Shown here: positions 1 through 5,651 of the stretch, piece by piece
How positions within the stretch are numbered: the first letter of the stretch is position 1
Layout: each line of letters begins with the position of its first letter
Program-made: the position numbers and the translations under genes
The notes under the pieces: model-generated
What the model was told of the DNA's origin: nothing
What the model saw: only the letters and a program-made list of their open reading frames with translations
The model's database searches: none
From: Bacillota bacterium
GTDB lineage: Bacteria > Bacillota > Clostridia > Oscillospirales > Ruminococcaceae
Direction: 5' to 3'
NCBI GenBank assembly: GCA_023413185.1
Contig: JAEZQD010000086.1
Span: forward strand, 1 to 6,856
Length of the DNA: 6,856 bases

Positions 1-1434
1 AAGGACAGCTACTCCGGCAAGGGTTGGTACGACAGTGCATCGCTTGGGCGGTTTCGCTACGACAGCCTGATGTTTCTTTCCACCCGAAGTCGTGTGTTTT
101 CATCCGAGCTTCCGCTCATGCAGAACAAACGGCTCAAGGCACTGGCGCAAGAGATGGTCAGTACCGCCGAGCTGGAGGTAAAATATCAAAACAGCCGCAA
201 CACCGGCATCTTTGCGGCGGGCAAGGTGACAGGTCTTGAAACAGGCAAACAACTACAACCCTACTTTAATTTGCAGGGTGAGCTGTTTGCCGATTCGGCT
301 ATTCGGGGGAATAACCGCTATACCGTTACCGTGCAGATGCTCGACCGCTCTGCGCCGGGGTTTGACGAGAACATGGCGGTACTCGAGCAGGCCGCCGAGA
401 AGCTGAGCGACAGCAACTGGCAGGATATCAGCGACCGTTATCTTTCCCTGCCCGACACCCTGCCCGACTCGGTACGCGTCATGGCGCAGACGATTACAGC
501 CGGCGCGCAGACACCGTACCAAAGGGCATGTGCCATCGAACGATGGCTTGCCCACAACTGCACCTACACCATGACGCCGGTGGTTCCGCCGATCGGCGAG
601 GACTTTGTCGCCCATTTTCTTGACACCAAACAGGGCTACTGCGTTTACTACGCAAGCGCGATGGCGGTGCTCGCGCGCAGCATAGGGCTGCCTGCCCGCT
701 ATGTTACCGGGTTTGCGCTGGAACGCTCAACAGCTCCTTCGTACTACGCGGCAACCGAGCGCACCGCGCATGCGTGGGCGGAGGTATACCTAAAAGGCAT
801 CGGTTGGGTGGTGTTTGACCCGCTTTCCTTTGACGACGGGCTGTCCCCCCTGCCGGAGGAGACGCAGAGCGAGTCGTCGGGGCAGAGCGCCATAGGCGAC
901 ATACCCGTGCCCAACATGCCGATGCAGCCCAGCGGAGAGCTTACGCACGACACGACCGCCGCAAGACCGGTTATGTCCTTTTTGTGGCTGCTGTTACCCG
1001 CTGCGGTAGCGGGGATAATCTGGTTATTAATGCGGCGACTGCTTACGCTTCCCCGACGGTATTACCTCCTAAGCAACGTATCCTCGCGCTGTTCGGGCAA
1101 CGGCATAATCCTTGCCGAGTATTACGCCGACCTTCTGCGCCAGCTCAACTTCTTCGAGCTTTCGCCCTACACGGGCGAAACGCTGCGGGAGTTTGCCCCG
1201 CGTGTTGACCGCAGGCTGCTACATAGTCAGGATAAGTTTACCGAGGCGACCCAGTGGTATATGGACTATCTTTACGGGCTAAAGCAGCCCGATGCCGCGG
1301 CTGTACGGCAGACGGAACAGCTGCATGAGGAGATGGAGCAAGGGCTGCTGGACCGCCTCGGCAAGCCCATGTATCTCGCCTTGCGATCGCTTGCGGTGCT
1401 GGCAGTCAGGCTTGCTCGCAAACGAAACGGGTAG
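1..1434 (+). CDS. Transglutaminase-core membrane protein (TgpA/DUF4129 type), C-terminal part; 5' end outside window
   Basis: The frame is open from the first base, so the Met codon at 70 is internal and the true start lies upstream; 477 residues are visible. Numbering from base 1, a papain-like transglutaminase core spans about residues 150-280 and shows a full catalytic triad: Cys214 in QGYCVYYASAMAVLARSIG, His257 in AHAWAEVY, Asp273 in GWVVFDPL. An acidic, Ser/Pro-rich linker follows, then one strong membrane segment at about 323-344 (MSFLWLLLPAAVAGIIWLLM) with basic residues after it, and a helical, probably cytoplasmic DUF4129-like tail (YYADLLRQLNFFELSPYTGE). Known family members have several N-terminal membrane helices, here presumably beyond the edge, and place the core outside the membrane; they often lie beside MoxR ATPase and DUF58 genes. 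The substrate is unknown: the fold can be a protease, amidase or crosslinker. It is unrelated to the Tgl gene at the right edge. Confidence 0.88.
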   Translation, partial: KDSYSGKGWYDSASLGRFRYDSLMFLSTRSRVFSSELPLMQNKRLKALAQEMVSTAELEVKYQNSRNTGIFAAGKVTGLETGKQLQPYFNLQGELFADSAIRGNNRYTVTVQMLDRSAPGFDENMAVLEQAAEKLSDSNWQDISDRYLSLPDTLPDSVRVMAQTITAGAQTPYQRACAIERWLAHNCTYTMTPVVPPIGEDFVAHFLDTKQGYCVYYASAMAVLARSIGLPARYVTGFALERSTAPSYYAATERTAHAWAEVYLKGIGWVVFDPLSFDDGLSPLPEETQSESSGQSAIGDIPVPNMPMQPSGELTHDTTAARPVMSFLWLLLPAAVAGIIWLLMRRLLTLPRRYYLLSNVSSRCSGNGIILAEYYADLLRQLNFFELSPYTGETLREFAPRVDRRLLHSQDKFTEATQWYMDYLYGLKQPDAAAVRQTEQLHEEMEQGLLDRLGKPMYLALRSLAVLAVRLARKRNG

Positions 1435-1448
1435 TACTGCAAACACAA

Positions 1449-1488
1449 AACAGCCCGCCGCGCAGTATCAGCTGCGCGGCGGGCTGTT
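1449..1488. terminator. Intrinsic terminator between convergent genes
   Basis: A perfect 17-bp inverted repeat (1449-1465 with 1472-1488) has a 6-nt loop, and the stem is very GC-rich (core CAGCCCGCCGCGCAG). Read on the minus strand it is followed by TTTTGTGTTT, so it is a good rho-independent terminator for metY. On the plus strand only TTCT follows, so termination of the transglutaminase-core gene is weaker but likely. The position, 14 nt after one stop codon and 34 nt beyond the other, fits a shared bidirectional terminator. Confidence 0.9.
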
Positions 1489-1522
1489 CTATGAGAACTG
1501 GGAGGTATTGTTGTATATGGGG

Positions 1523-2800
1523 TTAAATCTTGTCGAGTGCCTGACGCAGGTCGTCAATAATGTCCTCTACGTCCTCTACGCCTATGGAAAGACGGATATC
1601 CTCGGGGAACGTCCCCGACGCTGCCTGCTCCTCGGGCGACAGCTGCTGATGGGTGGTGGACGACGGGTGGATAACCAGCGACTTTGCGTCCGCCACGTTT
1701 GCAAGAAGCGAAAAGATCTCAAGGCTGTCGATGAGGGTTCTCGCTTGTTTTACATCGCCGTTAATCGAGAAGGTGAAGATCGAGCCCGCCCCCTTGGGCA
1801 GATACTTCTGCGCAAGCGCGTGGTATCGGTTCGACTTAAGTCCTGGGTAGCTCACCGACTTCACCTTGGGGTGCTTCTCTAAAAACTCGGCGACCTTCTG
1901 CGCGTTTTCCACATGGCGCTGAACACGCAGGGATAAGGACTCCAGTCCCTGCAGGAACAGGAACGCGTTAAACGGCGAGAGCGACGCGCCGGTGTCGCGC
2001 AGCAGCTGCGCCCTGATCTTTACCGCGTACGCAATGCCGCCAAGGTCCGCGTACTTAATGCCGTGGTAGCTTCTATCGGGGGTGGTAAAGCCCGGGAATT
2101 TTCCGTTTGTCCAGTCAAAGTTGCCGCCGTCTACGATAATGCCGCCGATGGAGGTGCCGTGACCGCCGATAAACTTGGTTGCGGAATGCACCACAACGTT
2201 CGCACCGTGCTCGATGGGGCGATACAGGTAAGGGGTGGCAAACGTGTTGTCCACAATCAGCGGAATGCCGTTGTCGCGGGCAATTTTAGCCACCGCGTCA
2301 AAATCAATGACGTTAATGCCGGGGTTGCCCAGCGTCTCGATGAACAACGCCTTGGTTTTATCGGTAATTGCGCCGGCAAAGTTCTGCGGGTATTCGGGGT
2401 CTACAAACACGGTGTTTATGCCAAACTTGGGCAGCGTATCGGAAAACAGGTGGAACGTGCCGCCGTACAGGGTGCTCGCCGCAACAATCTCATCCCCCGC
2501 GCTTGCGATATTAAGTATGGCATAGGTAATGGCAGCAGAGCCGGATGCGGTGGCAAGACCGGCGGTGCCGCCCTCCAACGCCGCGACGCGCTGCTCAAAC
2601 ACATCCACGGTGGGGTTGGTAAGGCGCGAGTAGATGTTGCCGGGCTCAGTCAGAGCAAACCGACCTTCCGCCTCATCGGTATCCTTAAACACAAAGGATG
2701 TGGTCTGGTAGATGGGAACGGCGCGCGCTCCGGTAACGGGGTCGGGCTGTTGACCTGCATGCACCTGCAATGTATCAAAACGTAATTTATTCTCACTCAT
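1523..2800 (-). CDS. metY: O-acetylhomoserine sulfhydrylase (O-acetylhomoserine aminocarboxypropyltransferase)
   Basis: The 425-residue protein is a full-length cytoplasmic PLP enzyme of the Cys/Met metabolism family (fold type I). It makes L-homocysteine and acetate from O-acetyl-L-homoserine and sulfide, the direct sulfhydrylation route to methionine. Visible landmarks are the N-terminal TLQVHAGQQPDPVTGARAVP and PIYQTTSFVF; Tyr57 and Arg59 in NIYSRLTNPT, which bind cofactor phosphate across the dimer; Tyr112 in STLYGGT; Asp184 in IVDNTFATPYL, which holds the PLP ring nitrogen; and Lys209 in HSATKFIGGHGTSIGG, the Schiff-base lysine. The C terminus (LSIGVEDVEDIIDDLRQAL) is also typical. The length and the LFIETLGNPGINVID stretch favour MetY over the shorter cystathionine gamma-synthases and lyases; related methionine gamma-lyase activity cannot be excluded from sequence. 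The gene appears monocistronic behind its own leader and promoter, ending at the shared terminator. Confidence 0.95.
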   Translation of the reverse strand: MSENKLRFDTLQVHAGQQPDPVTGARAVPIYQTTSFVFKDTDEAEGRFALTEPGNIYSRLTNPTVDVFEQRVAALEGGTAGLATASGSAAITYAILNIASAGDEIVAASTLYGGTFHLFSDTLPKFGINTVFVDPEYPQNFAGAITDKTKALFIETLGNPGINVIDFDAVAKIARDNGIPLIVDNTFATPYLYRPIEHGANVVVHSATKFIGGHGTSIGGIIVDGGNFDWTNGKFPGFTTPDRSYHGIKYADLGGIAYAVKIRAQLLRDTGASLSPFNAFLFLQGLESLSLRVQRHVENAQKVAEFLEKHPKVKSVSYPGLKSNRYHALAQKYLPKGAGSIFTFSINGDVKQARTLIDSLEIFSLLANVADAKSLVIHPSSTTHQQLSPEEQAASGTFPEDIRLSIGVEDVEDIIDDLRQALDKI

Positions 2801-2810
2801 AATCGGGAAA

Positions 2811-2820
2811 ACCGCCTTTC
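2811..2820 (-). promoter_or_regulatory. Ribosome binding site of metY
   Basis: On the minus strand GAAAGGCGGT lies 10 nt before the ATG at 2800. The match to the anti-Shine-Dalgarno sequence (AAAGGCGG) is moderate and the spacing is slightly long. The GGCGGT core is exactly complementary to ACCGCC at 2945-2940 in the upstream leader-peptide gene, so the site could be masked in the mRNA. Confidence 0.7.
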
Positions 2821-2825
2821 AGTTA

Positions 2826-2972
2826 TTAAATGATTTTTTGCTGCCGCACAACGACGAAGCTACACATTCGCAGCAGGGTTGTCGAACAATTTGGGTCTAG
2901 CGAAAGAGTCAAGTGGCAGCATCGCATCATACCTGTGGCGGCGGTGGCCCGTCGACCGTATGCTGGTTTCAT
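2826..2972 (-). CDS. Candidate cysteine-containing leader peptide (48 aa) upstream of metY
   Basis: A short minus-strand frame starts at ATG 2972 behind a perfect AGGAGGT site (2979-2985, 6-nt spacing) and stops with TAA at 2826-2828, 25 nt before metY. It encodes 48 residues, including MMRCCHLTLSLDPNC at 15-29. Cys is at 18, 19, 29 and 37, about 8 percent, far above average. It has no recognisable domain, membrane segment or signal sequence. It lies wholly between the metY promoter and metY. Cys-rich upstream peptides acting as cysteine-responsive attenuators are known for sulfur genes in actinobacteria; the R-x-x-H-L pattern recalls those peptides, but I do not recognise it as a named family. 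An alternative in-frame start at 2930 (ATGATG) lacks a comparable ribosome site. Translation is well supported by the signals; the regulatory role is inferred. A longer in-frame extension to 3107 would run through the promoter and is unlikely. Confidence 0.6.
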   Translation of the reverse strand: MKPAYGRRATAATGMMRCCHLTLSLDPNCSTTLLRMCSFVVVRQQKII

Positions 2973-2978
2973 AGCGGC

Positions 2979-2985
2979 ACCTCCT
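2979..2985 (-). promoter_or_regulatory. Perfect Shine-Dalgarno site deciding the leader-peptide start
   Basis: On the minus strand the sequence is AGGAGGT with a 6-nt spacer to ATG 2972. It is the strongest ribosome binding site in the window, stronger than that of metY itself, which argues that the short frame is translated. Confidence 0.8.
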
Positions 2986-3018
2986 AAAATACATACATAA
3001 CCTATATGCTTTATATGG

Positions 3019-3047
3019 ATGATACATGAGTTCTGTCGTTTTGTCAA
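3019..3047 (-). promoter_or_regulatory. Sigma-A-type promoter for the metY leader
   Basis: On the minus strand the -35 is a perfect TTGACA (3047-3042) and the -10 is TATCAT (3024-3019), separated by exactly 17 nt. Transcription would start near 3012, about 40 nt before the leader-peptide ATG. An imperfect AT-rich dyad (CC-ATAT/ATAT-GG, 3001-3018) overlaps the predicted start and could be an operator, but it is weak. Confidence 0.85.
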
Positions 3048-3138
3048 TACTATTTTTACCGTATTTCGCAAAATGAAATCATGATGCTGCAATGACAGGT
3101 AAAGCAAACAATAAAACCGAAAATTTGGCAGCCCCCTC

Positions 3139-3168
3139 TTTACAAGAACAAACGTTCTATGGTATGAT
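3139..3168 (+). promoter_or_regulatory. Sigma-A-type promoter of the radical SAM operon
   Basis: TTTACA (3139-3144) and TATGAT (3163-3168) are separated by 18 nt, giving a start near 3175 and a leader of only about 20 nt. The LexA box occupies most of the spacer, the usual arrangement for steric repression. The ribosome site AAAGGCGGG (3179-3187) lies 8 nt before ATG 3196. Confidence 0.75.
3145..3158. promoter_or_regulatory. LexA (DinR/SOS) operator
   Basis: GAACAAACGTTC at 3146-3157 fits the Gram-positive LexA consensus GAAC-RNRY-GTTY exactly in its core; flanking A and T extend the dyad to 14 bp, in place of the C and G of the Bacillus consensus. It sits between the -35 and -10 of the radical SAM promoter. 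The metY promoter is about 100 bp away, so it is unlikely to be affected. Confidence 0.82.
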
Positions 3169-3195
3169 GGCTTTATAGAAAGGCGGGTTCATAAT

Positions 3196-4557
3196 ATGGA
3201 CGTCTTTGAAAAGTTAAGAATATTAACCGACGGCGCGAAGTACGACGTTGCGTGCACCTCAAGCGGGGTGGACCGCAAGGCGCAGGCAGGCGGCATTGGT
3301 AACTCAATGGCGTGTGGTATCTGCCACAGCTTTGCGGGCGACGGGCGCTGCATCTCGTTGCTGAAGGTTTTAATGAGCAACGCCTGCATCTACGACTGCA
3401 AGTACTGCGTCAACCGCCGTTCCAACGACGTGCCGCGCGCCACCTTCACCCCGCGCGAGCTTGCCGACCTAGTCATCAGCTTTTATCGCCGCAACTATAT
3501 CGAAGGGCTGTTCTTAAGCTCGGGGGTGGTCAAAGATCCCGACCACACCTGCGAACAAATGACCGAGGTTCTGCGCCTGTTGCGGGAAGAGTACCGCTTT
3601 AGCGGCTACATCCACGCGAAGGCAATACCGGGTGCGGATAAGGCGCAGCTTGCACGTATGGGGCTTTTGGCGGACCGCATGAGTGTAAATATCGAGCTGC
3701 CCTCTCAGCAAAGCCTTGCGCTGCTTGCGCCCGACAAAACAAAGCACTCCATTCTCGAGCCGATGAGCTTTTTGACCGGACGCATCCGCGAAAGCAAGGC
3801 GGAGATGATTTCGTACCGCGGTACGCCGCAGTTTGTACCCGCGGGGCAGAGCACCCAGATGATCATCGGCGCAACGCCGGATACCGACTATCAGATTTTG
3901 AATCTTTCGGAAGGGCTGTACCGGCGCTATGGGCTAAAGCGTGTGTTCTTTTCGGCGTACATGCCGGTATCGGATAACCCGCTGCTGCCGTCAACCACCA
4001 CAAAGCCGCCGCTGCTGCGCGAGCACCGTCTGTACCAGGCGGACTGGCTGCTGCGCTTTTACGGCTTTGAGGCACGGGAGCTGCTCGACGAGGCACACCA
4101 GCATTTTAACCCCTACGTCGACCCCAAGTGCAACTGGGCGCTCAATCACATGGAGCAGTTCCCCGTCGAGGTGAACCGCGCTCCATACGAACAATTGCTG
4201 CGGGTACCGGGCATCGGGGTCAACAGCGCCCGCCGCATACTAACCGCGCGGCGTGTCGGCTCGCTCGATTTCTCCGCGCTAAAAAAGCTGGGCGTGGTGC
4301 TTAAGCGCGCACAGTATTTTATTCTGTGCAAGGGGCGTGTCGCCGAGGGGCTAAAGATCACCAACGACGCCATCCTACGCGCGTTAATGAGCGACCGCGC
4401 GCTTGCCATGTACCGCGGTAACGAGCCGTACGCCTACGAAACCGAGCAACTTTCGTTGTTTGCGCAGCCAAAGCTTGTCGGTCAGGGCATGGACTTTGCC
4501 GCTTTCCCGGTACTGATGAAGGAGGAACTGCAAAAATGCCTGACCGGTCAGATATAG
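3196..4557 (+). CDS. Putative DNA modification/repair radical SAM protein (TIGR03916-like)
   Basis: This 453-residue cytoplasmic protein has a radical SAM domain with the [4Fe-4S]/SAM motif C-x3-C-x2-C at Cys64, Cys68 and Cys71 (NACIYDCKYCVNRRSND). The N-terminal segment adds Cys20, Cys40, Cys43 (ACGICHSF) and Cys52 (GDGRCISLLK). After the barrel comes a family-typical stretch (FPVEVNRAPYEQLLRVPGIG) leading into a helix-hairpin-helix DNA-binding motif, LLRVPGIGVNSARRIL at about 334-349. Length, order and motifs match the family named putative DNA modification/repair radical SAM protein, known to occur with TIGR03915/DUF4130 proteins, some of which are fused to a uracil-DNA-glycosylase domain. 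The partner follows here with a 22-nt overlap. The LexA box in the promoter supports an SOS-induced DNA repair role. The substrate and reaction are unknown; a lesion-reversing radical reaction, like that of spore photoproduct lyase, is only an analogy. Confidence 0.9.
   Translation: MDVFEKLRILTDGAKYDVACTSSGVDRKAQAGGIGNSMACGICHSFAGDGRCISLLKVLMSNACIYDCKYCVNRRSNDVPRATFTPRELADLVISFYRRNYIEGLFLSSGVVKDPDHTCEQMTEVLRLLREEYRFSGYIHAKAIPGADKAQLARMGLLADRMSVNIELPSQQSLALLAPDKTKHSILEPMSFLTGRIRESKAEMISYRGTPQFVPAGQSTQMIIGATPDTDYQILNLSEGLYRRYGLKRVFFSAYMPVSDNPLLPSTTTKPPLLREHRLYQADWLLRFYGFEARELLDEAHQHFNPYVDPKCNWALNHMEQFPVEVNRAPYEQLLRVPGIGVNSARRILTARRVGSLDFSALKKLGVVLKRAQYFILCKGRVAEGLKITNDAILRALMSDRALAMYRGNEPYAYETEQLSLFAQPKLVGQGMDFAAFPVLMKEELQKCLTGQI
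4519..4525 (+). promoter_or_regulatory. Ribosome binding site inside the radical SAM gene, deciding the start of its partner
   Basis: AAGGAGG lies 10 nt before ATG 4536, within the last codons of the upstream gene. An alternative in-frame GTG at 4557, next to the upstream stop, would give the family-typical VYRYDGSFEG start, but it has no ribosome site of its own, so ATG 4536 is preferred. Confidence 0.75.
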
Positions 4558-5399
4558 TGTACCGTTACGACGGCAGCTTTGAAGGGCTGATGTGCTGTGT
4601 ATTTGAAAGCTACTCGTGCAAGGAGATCCCCCTAGCCATCCAAAGCCCCGGCTTTGCGCAGGAGACGCTGCTGCCTGTTAAGGAGATCGTCACCGATACG
4701 CAGCGCGCCGCCCGCGTTGTCGCCTCCATCCCCCAGCGAATGGGGCGGGAGGTGCTGCCCTTTATTCAGCGCGCGTTTTTGACCTGCCTAAACGACAAGG
4801 AGCATTATATCCTGCTGTTTCTGCGCATCGGGTTTCGGGTGGGCACACAGGTAATGAGCATGCTCGCCGACGATACGGTGGATGTGCTGACCAAGGCGGT
4901 GCGGTATCTCGAGCGCGAGACGCATCTGTTTCGGGAGTTTGTGCGTTTTTCCGAGCACGGCGGCGTTCTGGTAAGCGAGATCGAGCCCAACAACATCGTG
5001 CTGCCGCTGATTGTTCAGCACTTTTGCGAGCGGCTGCCCGAAGAACGGTTTTTGATACACGACATTACACACGGCATGGCGCTGTTCTATGAGCCCTACC
5101 GCCCCACCATCCTGCCTATCGAAGCACTTGAGCTTCCCGAGCCGGATGAGCAGGAGCTTGCCATGCGCAGGCTGTGGCAGCTGTTTTACGACACCATTGA
5201 GGTGGAGGGTCGACACAACCCAAAATGCCGTATGGGGCATATGCCAAAGCGGTACTGGAAGCATCTGACCGAGTTTGACCGTCCGTTGCGCACGGTGTGT
5301 GATAAGCCCGGCTACTCGGCAGCAAACAGTACCGTGCTGCTGCCCGACCGCACCGTTCCCGCGTACTACCCCAAGACTGCGTACCTGCATAGCAGCTGA
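4536..5399 (+). CDS. Probable DNA metabolism protein, partner of the radical SAM enzyme (TIGR03915/DUF4130 family)
   Basis: The 287-residue protein has the family hallmarks: N-terminal VYRYDGSFEGLMCCVFESY (residues 8-26), the central RFSEHGGVLVSEIEPNNIVLP segment, a conserved-looking HDITHGMALFY, and the C-terminal RHNPKCRMGHMPKRYWKHL signature (226-244). No membrane segment or signal peptide is visible. Family members occur with the radical SAM protein and some are fused to a uracil-DNA-glycosylase-like domain; here there is no glycosylase, only a tail of about 40 residues after the signature. The 22-nt overlap and internal ribosome site imply co-transcription and coupled expression, so it shares the LexA-controlled promoter. 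It probably acts with the radical SAM protein on damaged or modified DNA; no biochemical activity can be read from the sequence. Confidence 0.88.
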   Translation: MPDRSDIVYRYDGSFEGLMCCVFESYSCKEIPLAIQSPGFAQETLLPVKEIVTDTQRAARVVASIPQRMGREVLPFIQRAFLTCLNDKEHYILLFLRIGFRVGTQVMSMLADDTVDVLTKAVRYLERETHLFREFVRFSEHGGVLVSEIEPNNIVLPLIVQHFCERLPEERFLIHDITHGMALFYEPYRPTILPIEALELPEPDEQELAMRRLWQLFYDTIEVEGRHNPKCRMGHMPKRYWKHLTEFDRPLRTVCDKPGYSAANSTVLLPDRTVPAYYPKTAYLHSS

Positions 5400-5472
5400 T
5401 TTCTCTATAAAGAAAACGGTTGCTCGCTAATCCTATAAATACTCGGAATGCAAGCAGTCACTTCAGCACCCC

Positions 5473-5516
5473 GCAACAAGGGCCCTTCGAAGGTTTTCTT
5501 CGAAGGGCTTTGTTGC
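5473..5516 (+). terminator. Terminator of the radical SAM operon
   Basis: A perfect 11-bp stem, GCCCTTCGAAG (5482-5492) with CTTCGAAGGGC (5498-5508), has a GTTTT loop. It is extended by two G-U pairs and one A-U pair, then, after a one-base bulge, by GCAAC/GTTGC. The 3' arm reads TTTGTTG, a modest U-rich tail. It lies 74 nt after the stop codon at 5399. Nothing convincing was seen between 5400 and 5472. Confidence 0.75.
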
Positions 5517-5536
5517 ATTATGTCAAAAGTCAGAAA

Positions 5537-5576
5537 ATTAAGCCTCCACCGCGCACGTTCGGCGTCTTTGCTTAAT
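5537..5576. repeat. Inverted repeat of unknown role
   Basis: ATTAAGC (5537-5543) and GCTTAAT (5570-5576) form a perfect 7-bp dyad around 26 nt that include a short CGC/GCG pairing. It is neither a terminator (no U tract) nor a recognised operator. It could be a regulator site or chance. Confidence 0.3.
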
Positions 5577-5588
5577 ATGATGTATCGG

Positions 5589-5609
5589 GGCCGTACTCAC
5601 GGCCTTTTT
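5589..5609 (+). terminator. Second intrinsic terminator-like hairpin before the unknown gene/tgl operon
   Basis: GGCCGT (5589-5594) pairs with ACGGCC (5599-5604) around an ACTC loop, followed directly by five T (5605-5609), a compact classical form. It stops transcripts coming from upstream, or acts as an attenuator if a promoter lies just before it. Because it ends 42 nt before the next start codon, a promoter for the downstream operon must overlap or follow it unless read-through is regulated. Confidence 0.75.
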
Positions 5610-5621
5610 CGTCATATTTGA
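5595..5621 (+). promoter_or_regulatory. Weak candidate sporulation (sigma-K-like) promoter
   Basis: AC at 5595-5596, a 16-nt spacer and CATATTTGA at 5613-5621 match the sigma-K pattern AC-N16/17-CATAnnnTA with one mismatch. Transcription would start near 5628, after the terminator hairpin and 24 nt before ATG 5652. In Bacillus, tgl is expressed late in the mother cell under sigma-K, which makes the match attractive. The motif is short and may be chance; no good sigma-A promoter was found in 5400-5651. Confidence 0.25.
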
Positions 5622-5651
5622 ATAGTCAAAAGAGCCAAGGGGGGGTATGGT

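Larger units (their letters stand above)
2801..3012 (-). promoter_or_regulatory. metY mRNA leader region with possible attenuation structures
   Basis: From the predicted transcription start near 3012 the metY message has a leader of about 210 nt, unusually long for a gene whose ribosome site is adjacent. Visible complementarities (minus strand) are: GGG-CC-ACCGCC at 2950-2940 with GGCGGT-TTT-CCC at 2816-2805, covering the metY ribosome site (9 pairs around an internal loop); GCTGCC at 2920-2915, which holds the Cys18-Cys19 codons, with GGCAGC at 2845-2840; and GCTGC at 2874-2870, which competes for GCAGC at 2844-2840. The late stem is followed by six A, not U, so it is not an intrinsic terminator; control, if any, would be at translation initiation. 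No SAM riboswitch core is visible. Confidence 0.4.

Noticed and set aside
1292..1882. 196-residue plus-strand frame crossing the end of the transglutaminase-core gene into metY
   Set aside because: It spans the 17-bp terminator hairpin and overlaps two real genes in other frames.
2063..2785. 240-residue plus-strand open frame opposite metY
   Set aside because: It lies wholly antisense to a clear metY, has no family resemblance or ribosome site, and is a by-product of GC-rich codon use.
2834..2876. Intrinsic terminator inside the metY leader
   Set aside because: The GCTGC/GCAGC stem is followed on the minus strand by A residues, not U, so it cannot act as a rho-independent terminator for metY.
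2801..3012. SAM (S-box) riboswitch upstream of metY
   Set aside because: The length would fit, but the conserved S-box core (such as GACTGGCCC and CCGGCAACC segments) is not present, and I see no SAM-II or SAM-IV core either.
2826..3107. 93-residue minus-strand frame starting at 3107
   Set aside because: Its first 45 codons run through the TTGACA/TATCAT promoter and lack a ribosome site; only the part from ATG 2972 has good translation signals.
4788..5390. 200-residue minus-strand open frame opposite the DUF4130 gene
   Set aside because: It is antisense to a well-supported family member, has no recognisable domain, and mirrors that gene's codon periodicity.
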